Of a stretch of 64,000 nucleotides of DNA, positions 55,203 through 64,000 are shown in pieces (the first letter of the stretch is position 1; every line of letters begins with the position of its first letter). Source of the stretch: Mytilinidion resinicola (lineage: Eukaryota; Ascomycota; Dothideomycetes; Mytilinidiales; Mytilinidiaceae). The translations under genes were made by a program, and so were the position numbers. The stretch lies in the NCBI RefSeq assembly GCF_010093595.1, contig NW_022985446.1, forward strand, positions 517,616 through 581,615, in the 5' to 3' direction. Below the pieces are notes generated by a model. That model had not been told where the DNA came from, searched no databases, and worked only from the letters and a program-made list of their open reading frames with translations.

Positions 55203-55741
55203 ACCGGAAGCCAAGTACATGATAGGCCATACGTGTTTGATTTGTTTTCCAGATGCTTGTTTTGAGCTTTACGGAAGTCCAGCATACTGCATGCGTCACC
55301 TGGACTGTGATGGAGGTTAACGGCCACGGGCGGATATCCTGCGTTTTGAAGTACTGCCTTTATTGTCCTTCTTTTCTCTTCTGGCTATCCGTCTCCTTAT
55401 GTATATATGAGATCACGACAGGTGCATACACGGCCTTTCACCTACGATTCTAGCCGCTACTGCTATGTGAAGATCATGCACAAAGATGAGTTGCCATATC
55501 ACGGCGAAGTCCTCCGATGAAATTACAGATGATCGCTACAATGATCTAACTAACCGCATAGCTCCAACATTTTGTATAGCTGTTTTACATTACATCTCAT
55601 CATGTCGCTTTCGCGCACCCACTCCCATCCCAAAAAGGCCCATCACGTGACCGTCTTGGCAAAACCCAACCGCGTCCCAAAAACTTCAACCTCACCTCCC
55701 GCCCATCCCATCACCACCACCAACCGCCCAAAACCGCCATC
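55203..55741. other. intergenic, no gene seen
   Basis: Spacer between two rightward genes. Only short ORFs. C/A-rich leader just before the uL3m start. Confidence 0.5.
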
Positions 55742-56819
55742 ATGGCGCCCAAACCGCCCCAAGGGCTCAATTGCACCGCGCTCCACCCTCCGCCCTTCCT
55801 CCTCCCCCGCTCCACCTTCCGCGCTCAATTCCTCCCCCAATCAACCACCCGCACCATTAAATCAACCTTCACGCCGCGCCCCTCGCGCTTCGCCCCGCCC
55901 ACCACCGGCCTGCCCACCCTCTCCGCCTCCTCCACCGCCGCGCTCGCCCGCAAAGCCGCATCCAACACCCTGCCCCTGCGGCCCGGCGCGCTGGCCATCA
56001 AGAAGGGCATGACGGCCATGTACGACGCCGAGTCCGGGAAGCGCACGCCCTGCACGGTGCTGCAGCTCGAGCGCAACGAGGTCGTCGCGCTGAAGACGCG
56101 CGAGCGGCATGGATATTGGGCCGTGCAGGTGGGCGCGGGCTGGAAGCACCCGAGCAATGTGACGCGGCCGATGCTGGGGCATTTTGCGCAGGCGGGCGTG
56201 AGCCCGAAGCGGTGGGTGGCGGAGTTCCGGGTGCGGGATGAGGGGGGGATGGTGGATGTGGGGGGGAGGATTGGGGCCGGGTGGTGGAGGGAGGGCGGGT
56301 GGGTCGATGTGAGGAGTACGGGGAGGGGGATGGGGTTTGCGGGGGTAAGTTTTCTGCGTTGTAATTATTGGGGGGTGGGAGGATGAGGCTAATTCTGGCA
56401 ATAGGGAATGAAGAAGTGGGGGTTTAGCGGACAGCCGGCGTCGCATGGGAATTCGCTCACGCATCGGGCGATGGGGTCGGCGGGTGGGAGTCAGGGGAGT
56501 GGGTCGAGGGTGCTGCCGGGGAAGAAGATGGCGGGGCGGATGGGGAATGAGAGTGTCACGGTGCAGAATTTGAAGGTGTTGAAGGTGGATGAGGAGAATG
56601 GGATTGTGGTGGTTACTGGTATGCTGTTTTTTTCTTACGAATGCTGATGCGACTGGAGCGGACGCTGACATTGCTGCAGGTTGTGTTGGCGGCCCCAAAG
56701 GATGTATCGTCAAGATTCAGGATGCGATCAAGAAGCCTTGGCCGGAATTCACGATGCCTCCGTTTACTGGGAAGATATCGGGAGCACCGGTGCTCGAGGC
56801 GGAGGTGGAAGCTGCGTGA
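55742..56819 (+). CDS. mitochondrial large-subunit ribosomal protein uL3m
   Basis: Bacterial-type L3 of the mitochondrial ribosome (yeast Mrpl9 group). Exons 55742-56344, 56405-56618, 56680-56819; phases close and give 318 residues. The N-terminus is basic and Ser/Thr/Pro-rich without acidic residues, as for a mitochondrial targeting leader. The body has [33 protein letters not shown], the central Gly-rich [20 protein letters not shown] of L3, [16 protein letters not shown] and [18 protein letters not shown], ending [18 protein letters not shown]. The second half of exon 1 is strongly G-rich on the coding strand ([18 protein letters not shown]). Identity secure. Confidence 0.95.
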
Positions 56820-58623
56820 ACACAAAGGCGTGGTTGAGTGCGCGGTGGAAACATACTGTACTATACGGATGAAGCCAGATGGCGTCTAGAGGGTTCATTG
56901 CATTGGGATGGAAGCGTCCTGCGTACCACATACTTGTATATATGCAGTGTAACAAAATCAAGGTAGAGATGTGGAAGAAATTTATCAAAGAGCTGGAACA
57001 GGTGATAGCGCCATGCTGTTCTTCAAGGTGATTTTCTAGTCTATCTCCTTATATACCTCTATCCTATTTCGTCTCCCGTCTCTCACAAATCGTGAGCGAA
57101 GGAATTCTGTTAAGACCTTTAATGCGAAATTGATTTTCTTCCTTCCCAAGACCGGGCGCTCTCGCCGTTTCGCCATTTCGCCATTTCATATGCAATCATC
57201 CCCCGCGCTCTTTCCTCAGAGGAGAAACAATTTGTTATGAAGAGAAGGCATCAAGACGAGTTCTACGCCAACCTCCCACTCAAAGCTCAAAGAAATCCCA
57301 TAAACACCGCCCTCTCAGCGGGAGAGCGTAGCCACCTCTCACAGCCTACACAACGAGCCGACTATGAGGTTTCTATCCGCGACTAGTAAGAAACTATAGG
57401 CTCGAGCCAGATTCGAACTCTTGAGCCACGCGAGATTGGCGACGGGATGGCGGGGTCCCTAACGGTGTTGAGGGATGCCAAATTTCGTGCCATTAGGCAA
57501 GCGTGTCAGGTGGTCGAGCTAGTTGAGCGGTCGGTGGTGTTTTTGGGTATGCTTGGATTCGGTATGTTTGGATTGGGTTGGGTGAGGTCTCGTCCAGTAA
57601 AAGATTTCTGTTGGGGCCCGAGCGGTGGGAGGGAGGAACGTCTTTGAGTGGGATATTTATCTCGAGGGCGATGTTGTGGCAGCACCACTGCGACAAGCCA
57701 CCTGGGCAGCTGCGAACGCCACAAGGTGTTTGTGGCTTGACAGCCTGAGTGAGTCCATATATTTGGTTTAATTCTGCCAATCTGCTAACTAATTCGAACA
57801 GCAGGTCGGTCGGCTCAGTTGGTTCAGCGCCACCAACGAGCCCCCCTTTGCAAGGGCGCTGGGTTCGAATCCCGCCCTTGTCAGGAATTGACATGGCTAT
57901 GTCCTAGAGATTCGACTGAAAAGTCGCGCGGAAGCAGTAAGTCCATCCTCACGGAGTAAACTGCCCGGGGTTTCTACACTATCCCTCGAGGAGAGTGGTC
58001 TTTTGCTCTTTGGGTGTTCTTTTTGGGCATTCTTAACGCTCCTCTTGCTTTGTTATTCGCCTCACTTCCAATATTCTCTTATGTAACTCCGCACTTACGT
58101 TAAGATTACATCATGCTGTTTGAATTTTTGAAATCGTATCGAGCCGCTTTAGACAATGACAGCTAAGGGGCTCTGAGGAGGTCGAAGCCAGCGTGAACAT
58201 GTGATTGTTGTGAGAATGCGCGCGAAAAGCCGAGGGTTTTGTCTTGGAGCTCGGTGCGCAACCGAGCAGCACAACGGTAGTCTCATATCAATTCGACGGG
58301 GCTTTCACGCCAATGGCTGGGAATCGGCTTTGCGCAACGTTGCTTTTTTCATCTCTAAGCCATAAAGGGTTGGAGAGTGAGACATCTTTATCCTCGAGGC
58401 AAAGACGATACGCGCTTCTTGTCGAAATACAACACGCCAGCTGGTTCTTTCGAGAATGCGGACAAAGGCCAGCAGTACTTAAGAATTGGGTTTCCCGCGT
58501 AGACAATATATCATCCGCAAGGGTAGTTTTCTGGTACCCGCGACTCTCGATATTTCCAACCAAGTTGAGATCACAGTTTCATAAGCCACGATTCTACCGG
58601 AACGATCACGATCTACTAAGCCG
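56820..58623. other. intergenic with tRNA-like sequences
   Basis: 1.8 kb without a protein gene. It contains a tRNA-like segment on the plus strand near 57803-57884 (separate entry) and a lone B-box-like GAGTTCGAATC on the minus strand near 57410. TTTCGCCA is repeated three times near 57165-57185. ORFs at 57447-57894 shadow the tRNA-like segment. Confidence 0.5.
57803..57884 (+). other. tRNA-like sequence, probably tRNA-derived remnant
   Basis: A pol III A-box-like CGGCTCAGTTGG (57811-57822) and a perfect B box GGTTCGAATCC (57862-57872) are spaced as in a tRNA gene. The T-arm is almost intact, and a TTTGCAA loop between CCC and GGG would read as a TGC (Ala) anticodon. However, the acceptor strands pair poorly and the variable region is too short, so I cannot fold a standard cloverleaf. 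It could be a degraded tRNA, a tRNA-derived SINE end, or an odd intron-containing tRNA. Confidence 0.35.
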
Positions 58624-60453
58624 ATGGCTCTCTCAATCAGCCCGAGAACCCGCTGCTGCCCATGTTGGGTCAAGTTGGCCGCCGACATAACAAATTGCAA
58701 GTCGCCAGAGGAAATCCGCGAGGTACTCAACATCAAGACCGACGTCACACCAGAAGAGGAGGAACAAACTGATCGCGAAAATGAATGGATTCATGACCCT
58801 GCAGAGAGGACGTCGAATTCAACAACGCCCAGTCACTACATCCCGCCATGCCCATGCCCATGCTCATGCCACCTCGACTCATCAAGCCCGAAGACCTCAG
58901 CGCCCCTCTCATCCCACGAGCTCGTCGCCTCCGGCACCCTTCGCGACCCTTGTGTCTTCTACAATCCGTTCACGAACCACGAAACGCCTGTAGAGCGCGA
59001 GCGCCTAAGAGAAGCGTTCCAGATCCATCCGCCTGGCCAAGAACCCAAATCAACAGCCGGCTTCTTCAAGAAGCACGACAAGTTCGTACAAGACAGCATC
59101 AGCAAAGAGGGCCCATACATCTCGCGGCGAGCCGTAAATAGAGGCCGACCGCGTGAGCCGTTCAAGTCTCAGTGGGTTGGTGTTGCGCTGCCGACGACAC
59201 CTCCAGAATCTACGACAAGTGGACCAAGGCGGCCGCTCAAGCAGCCGCGTAGGTTTTCCTCTACTGATGAGGAAGGAGAGATTCCGGAGCGGTACGTGAA
59301 GAGGCCCAGAGTGACACGGAATATCTCGCCGAGCGATGGGGACGACGAACCGCAGACGCTGCTTCGGGGCGTCGACGAGGAGTCCGACGAGTACCATCAC
59401 CATCCGCTGCAAGAGCGACAGGGGTTCCGACTACATAGTGCGCCCAAGTGGTACAAAGAGTCCTGCGTGAAGTATCACTATCCGCGAGCAGTGCGAGCTG
59501 CTAGATCTGTGCGAGACTGTTATACAAGCGACCGCTATGCGAAAGTGGGGAGTCTCCTGAGGCGGAGGCGGATGGAGAGGAAGCGTCGCGCTAAACTGGT
59601 TGAGCGACATGAGCCGGAAGATTACTTCGGACGCTACGAGGCAGAGGAAGACGAGCCACGAGCTTTATGCCGCCGATGGGATGATGACGATTCGGAGGCA
59701 GGGTCCGAGACGTCCCGGCGAAATGAAAGGTATCGGCACCGCCAGGATCTCCAGGACCGGGATTTGGAGGAGTACCATCTCCACCGAGAGCATCTCCGAC
59801 ATCAGCATGTCATAGATAGTCGGCAGGCGGCTGAAGATAGGGAGATCGAAATCCGGGAGATTGTTGAGCGGGACTTGGCAGCCAAGAGGACAGCGCTGCA
59901 TGGGGATGCCGATGCGTTCGAAAGCGAAGAGTTGGAAGACCCTAAGGAAGTCCGAAGTGGCTCGACCTCTAGCAGCTACTCAGAGAGCGATCGGAATGAC
60001 GCTGAAAGCGTAGCGGAAGATGCTCACGTGGATAGGTTTGCAGCCGCTGCAACTGCTATATTTCAGGGAACTTCACTCACCGACGAGCCGTGCTCTCCTC
60101 TTCCCGCTACTGAACGACCCTCTTCTGCCGAAGCGAGACCATCTGAGAGCCAGCCTAGACCGAGCGAGCAGTCAGCCACCGATCATGATGCCAATGCTAC
60201 CACACAGCGTCCATATCCTGAAGCAACTCCAGACAATCGCGGGGAAGGCTCCCGCATCACCATGGCACGCGCTCAGCACCGGAGAGATCGTCTGATAATG
60301 CCGGGAAAACGCGACGATGGCCGTGCCTCGAGACAGATTAAAGACCGTCAGATCAAACAGCAAACTAACAACAAGGACAAGAACTACCTTAGGTTCAATG
60401 GGAATGGTGACAACAAACGGAGCTTTGGAGGAAATAAGCACGCCTCGAGATGA
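58624..60453 (+). CDS. protein with Skp1 C-terminal-like segment and long charged region (609 aa)
   Basis: Single frame with true ATG. Residues about 24-60 (CKSPEEIREVLNIKTDVTPE then ENEWI) closely follow the C-terminal helices of Skp1, the part that binds F-box proteins in SCF ubiquitin ligases. The preceding POZ-like half of Skp1 is absent and is not readable upstream on this strand. After that the protein differs from Skp1: Cys/Pro-rich SHYIPPCPCPCSCHLDSS, an FYNPFTNHETPVERERLREA stretch, then long Arg/Glu/Asp-rich helical and disordered segments (RRRRMERKRRAKLVER; EIEIREIVERDL) and a polar tail. No other domain recognised. It may be a captured Skp1 fragment used as an F-box-binding peptide, or simply a retained pseudogene piece in a new gene. 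An upstream exon cannot be excluded. Confidence 0.65.
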   Translation: MALSISPRTRCCPCWVKLAADITNCKSPEEIREVLNIKTDVTPEEEEQTDRENEWIHDPAERTSNSTTPSHYIPPCPCPCSCHLDSSSPKTSAPLSSHELVASGTLRDPCVFYNPFTNHETPVERERLREAFQIHPPGQEPKSTAGFFKKHDKFVQDSISKEGPYISRRAVNRGRPREPFKSQWVGVALPTTPPESTTSGPRRPLKQPRRFSSTDEEGEIPERYVKRPRVTRNISPSDGDDEPQTLLRGVDEESDEYHHHPLQERQGFRLHSAPKWYKESCVKYHYPRAVRAARSVRDCYTSDRYAKVGSLLRRRRMERKRRAKLVERHEPEDYFGRYEAEEDEPRALCRRWDDDDSEAGSETSRRNERYRHRQDLQDRDLEEYHLHREHLRHQHVIDSRQAAEDREIEIREIVERDLAAKRTALHGDADAFESEELEDPKEVRSGSTSSSYSESDRNDAESVAEDAHVDRFAAAATAIFQGTSLTDEPCSPLPATERPSSAEARPSESQPRPSEQSATDHDANATTQRPYPEATPDNRGEGSRITMARAQHRRDRLIMPGKRDDGRASRQIKDRQIKQQTNNKDKNYLRFNGNGDNKRSFGGNKHASR

Positions 60454-61046
60454 ATTGAGTGGAATGTCCTGCGAGGTTGAGGAGCGACAAATTTAGAAAA
60501 GAGTGGAACTTGTGATATGGAGTTGATGGATTTGGTTTTCAGGTATGCTGGCGTGTGTGTCTTGGGTAGTTGGGCTTTGTCATTTTGGTTAGCTTATAGG
60601 TACAAGTGAGTTCTTTTGAAACTCGTTTTTTTGAGAATACGCGAAAGTGATCTAGAGACGAAAATGGCAGAAGTATCGTAGCCCTTTATGGCTTCGCGAG
60701 ACTCCTAGAGGATCTATCTTGACGTCGACGCATCATGTCGGATCCAAGACAGAATTATGTTAGATGTTGGAATAAGGTTGAATGACGACGTTGTGAAGCG
60801 ATCGGTGTACGAAACACGTGACCTTCGTACGAAAATTGTACGAGGCGTCGAACATAAAAAGGTACACCACTTGAGGGCGAACTATCATGACTGTACATAT
60901 CAATCATCTCTCAAAACTCTTTGTATCGGTCTGATCTATATAATTTCTCAAATTGAAGAATCTCCGGCTTTGTTCTCTCCATTTCCTGATTTATATTCCA
61001 TCTCCAAATTCCCAAAACTTCAAAGCAAACTTCAAAGCAAATCATC
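60454..61046. other. intergenic, no gene seen
   Basis: Spacer between two rightward genes. The CT/AT-rich leader with short repeats just upstream of 61047 (CTTCAAAGCAAACTTCAAAG) is a tiny tandem duplication. Nothing else noted. Confidence 0.5.
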
Positions 61047-61965
61047 ATGTCAGAAGCACAATTCGAAAAGCCAAGTTCCAGCCTGACAGTATACCGCGGC
61101 TGGCCCACCGTAGGCGCATACGTCTGGTCCCCCTTCGTCATCAAGCTTGAGGCGCGCCTACGCTTCTCCGGCACTCCCTACACCACCGACTCAGGCTCTC
61201 CCCTGAAAGCCCCGAAAGGGAAGATCCCCTACATCGAATATACAGACGAAACAAACCGTACAATTACGCTAGGAGACTCAACCCTCATCATCAATCACCT
61301 TACCGACTCTGGCACTCTCCCAGACCTCAACGCCACGCTCTCTCCAGGAAAGAAGGCAATAGATCTCGCGCTCCGTGCGCTGCTGGAAGATAAGCTATAT
61401 TTCTACCACGTAGGCACTTTATTTTCTCGCTTTTCTCAAACCTCTCTTCCTTTGTTCTAACGTCTCGACCGCAGACATGGGAGCGCTGGACCCAAAACTA
61501 CTACCGCATGCGCGACCACGTCCTCTCCGCCCTCCCCTATCCCATTCGCGTTCTTGTCGGCCTCCTTGCCTACCGCAAAACGGTCCAGACCCTGTACGGG
61601 CAAGGCACAGGACGCTACTCTGCGGATGAGATACGCGCGTTCAGGCTCGAGATCTGGGAGAATATCAATGTTCTACTCGCCGCCTCAAAGGCTGCCTCCA
61701 CCGTGGACAATCATTCGCCGTTCTGGATCCTTGGGGGTGAGAGTCCGTCAGAGGCCGACGCAGTGGTCTTCGGATTTGTAGTTTCAGTGCTTGTTTGCAC
61801 TGCGTGAGTCCTCTCCTACCGTACGCTTGGACGGAGAGAGACGGGATGCTAATTGACTACAGGTCTCCGGAGTCGAGGGCAGTCGTGAGGGGGTTTCCGA
61901 TGCTGGTGGAGTATGCGAAGAGGATCCACGAGAAGTTTTTCCCGGATTATGAGAGGTGGGAGTAG
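61047..61965 (+). CDS. glutathione S-transferase-like protein (Fax-like)
   Basis: Exons 61047-61409, 61475-61803, 61863-61965; phases close and give 264 residues. The N-terminal thioredoxin-like half carries LTVYRGWPTVGAYVWSPFVI, then KIEAR-like helix LEARLRFSGTPY and the cis-Pro region GKIPYIEY, followed by TLGDSTLIINHL (Glu/Asp-Ser-like glutathione contact replaced by DS). The C-terminal half is helical: LALRALLEDKLYFYHTWERW, PFWILGGESPSEADAVVFGF, and FPMLVEYAKRIHEKFFPDY. This is the pattern of the metaxin/failed-axon-connection type GST fold rather than classical detoxifying GSTs. The cellular role in fungi is not established; some relatives associate with membranes. Fold assignment is confident, activity unknown. 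Confidence 0.85.
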
Positions 61966-62377
61966 GTTTGTTATGGCGAAGACTTGAAAAAAGGGTGGGG
62001 AAAGTGGACGTGAGATTTTGAGGTGTTCGGGGCGTTACATAAGTTTCTGTTTGAAGTTGGGTCTAGAGGGGACCCCTGACGGTGTCAGGTACTTCGAAAA
62101 AGAATAAGAAACTTGGATGTACTTTCAAAAGTGTTGATATCGCCGCATTGGATCTTGGAATAGCCGACTCTCATGGGCCGAAGGCCTTCACGTGATTTCG
62201 TACATGCGTGGTATCACAGTGGAGTTTTGATTCCTTTGAGATAGCGCTTGATCAGCTTGAGCCGGAGACGGGGACACACACTCGGAGATTTCCGAAACGA
62301 GTGGCTCACATGCTATCACCCCTGATTTGATACCATTGCTTTGAGGGAACTCTTTTACGTTTATTTCGCGGAATTGA
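61966..62377. other. intergenic between convergent genes
   Basis: Shared 3' region of the GST-like gene and the leftward transcription-factor gene. No ORF or repeat of note. Confidence 0.55.
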
Positions 62378-64000
62378 TCAACCCCAACTATCCTGGATCT
62401 CGGTCATCTCCTCCCACAAGGCACTAGATCGTGATTTACAGAAGCCATCCAACCACAAAACACTCTTCAATGCTCCTTCAAAAGCCCCAGCGCTCTCAAC
62501 TGCGACGGCTTCGCTTACTTGAATCAGACCCGCTACGAAATACGCTCGATCTGCCCTTTTCCGCGAAGCGGCGGCTCCCATGAAGTAAATCCAGAGCAAC
62601 AGCCCCAGACTAAATTCAGAAGCCACCATCTCTGCAACATTCAAATACTCGGGTAGCGCATTACGTAGCCTTCTTAGAAGCCCATCGTGCATCTTCGCCT
62701 TCCCAGGCAACTCCCGTACCGCCATATGCAAAAAGAGATGAGCCGCGTACCGCAGCGGTTCGGAGAGGTCGAACTCCGCCGAGGGCTCGAAGAAGGTTGA
62801 CCACGCCTCGGACTTGACGGAGATCAGCCGCCGCTCGACGAGGTAGATTGCGTTGCTGATGGAGATTCGCTCGGGAAGGGTGCCTTGGAAAGAGGTGATC
62901 GCTGCTGATATTCTATCGAGAGAGTCCATGATTTCGAGGACTTCCCAGCTGGTTACGGCAATGGTTGAGAGCTCTGGGCTTGCGAGATCGGCGATCGAGG
63001 CGGATATGAAGTGAGTGGATGGTTCGAGGTTGCTTGAGAGTTTAGGTAAGATGCCGAAGCGGGGACTATGGTTGTAAGTTGCTGCGAAGCTGAAATCGGT
63101 CCTAGATGAGTATTAGCCGGATGTAATTAGGGTGTAAAAAGGTTTATCAGTATCACCTACCACGTGAGTACTCTCTGAAGAACGGCATTCTCCTCAAAAG
63201 CCAAGATTCCACCGCGGAGTTGCACCATCTGATTCAACCCGTTTATGTGAATAGACGAGCCTTCTGCAGACCCGTTCGAAGTCTAGCAAGCATGAGTTTT
63301 AGCAATTAAATAAAACAAGAGAACTAGAATATGACACGAACCTCACAGTTCGCAAGCAATGCAACGGCGCCGATAAGCGCATCGTCTGGCGGAGCATCTC
63401 CTGCGACTAACCGCTGATTTATCATACGGATAGCTTCATTCCGATAGTATGAAACCTCTGCAGTCTCATCCATCCCGTGGCTGAGGTGGAAATGCTGTGC
63501 TACCATCGTCAAGATGGCGTTAAGGATAGTAGCATCCGATATGGCGAATGCGAAGAAGCTTCCTTCTGGATTAACGGCGAATGAGTTTTGGGTGAAATTG
63601 TTATGATCTGATAAATGTATAAGATATATAAGCCAATGACAGCATGTTAGACTTCACACGGACGAACGTACAATGATAGAGCAGCTCCTGAGTTTTCGAC
63701 GATAGTGGAATAGGTAATACATTGATGACCCCTAGTTCTTTGATGCTCTTTACATTATGTACGCCACGTTCATCGGCCCTGATTCGCGGCGACGCTATTT
63801 TTCTTTTCCTGCTCTTCCGGGACCAGCTAGCCAGCTTGAACCGACCGGTATTCTCTTTCAAAGACGCAACTGGCGTCACGTGTTTATGACTGTCCGCTGC
63901 TGGGTCCGGTATAGCGGCCCCTTTCTGCCATAAGAACGACCGCATGGCCTGGACTCGCACAAGCTTTCGAGATTGCGGATCATGATTAGAATTTGGCGTC
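62378..64000 (-). CDS. fungal-specific transcription factor domain protein, 5' end beyond window
   Basis: The N-terminus is cut by the window edge. Exons in transcription order: >64000-63672, 63607-63342, 63282-63161, 63101-62378; phases close. The first visible exon has KLVRVQAMRSFLWQKGAA, matching the conserved start (a K-x-VR-x-H/Q-AMR block) of a large family of fungal proteins that often carry, but may lack, a Zn2Cys6 cluster. It is followed by basic SRKSRKRK. Later exons show ILTMVAQHFHLS, ALIGAVALLANCE, the INGLNQMVQLRGGI block, and helices typical of the regulatory middle-homology domain to the end (LWLDGFCKSRSSALWEEM). No zinc cluster is visible in the part present. It probably acts in the nucleus on unknown targets. 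Confidence 0.8.

Noticed and set aside
57395..57480. Possible minus-strand tRNA with GAGTTCGAATC
   Set aside because: T-stem does not pair and no A box or acceptor stem is found at proper distance.
58244..58690. 148-codon plus-strand ORF upstream of the Skp1-like gene
   Set aside because: Searched by eye for the missing Skp1 N-terminal half; nothing Skp1-like found, and it overlaps the real gene in another frame.

Overview
The window is nuclear DNA of a filamentous ascomycete (Pezizomycotina). The evidence is genes with many short introns (about 45-130 nt, GT...CTAAC-like...AG), small intergenic gaps, Zn2Cys6 factors, and fungal-specific families (DUF3405, a LaeA-like methyltransferase, Mediator Med5, fungal NADP-glutamate dehydrogenase). 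I cannot place it to class with confidence. Exon models were built by hand. For most multi-exon genes every splice phase closes, and exceptions are stated.

Layout. 1-15 kb: a truncated APC-type permease; an 11-exon methyltransferase with three micro-exons; a 4-exon F-box/2EXR-like protein; a DUF7923-like protein; a tiny Cys-rich protein; an F-box-like protein with an acidic repeat; and a DUF3405 membrane protein. 15.7-27 kb: the most unusual part, four neighbouring genes (one leftward, three rightward). They are built from about eleven copies of one ~140-residue domain that I cannot name, and one of them carries a C-terminal RRM. 28-42 kb: housekeeping and metabolism, namely NADP-GDH with GATA/CCAAT elements upstream, an aldo-keto reductase with a 13-nt exon and a GC-AG intron, a conserved fungal protein, Med5, an SDR, and mitochondrial malonyl-CoA:ACP transacylase.

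43-49 kb: a very large gene encoding two C2H2 fingers, a Zn2Cys6 cluster, an HMG box, an ARID domain, a PHD finger and a long fungal C-terminal region. In this sequence it is interrupted by one in-frame TGA, and its third exon has one base too many for the reading frame. 49-53 kb: a long gene-free, partly GC-rich stretch. 53-64 kb: a Zn2Cys6 factor fused to a maltose-acetyltransferase-like left-handed beta-helix, mitochondrial ribosomal protein uL3m, tRNA-like sequences, a protein starting with a Skp1 C-terminal fragment, a GST-like protein, and a fungal transcription factor cut by the window end.

Functionally the region mixes core genes (GDH, Med5, MCT, uL3m) with lineage-specific expansions. 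The four-gene repeated-domain array and the interrupted multi-finger chromatin-type regulator deserve the most attention.
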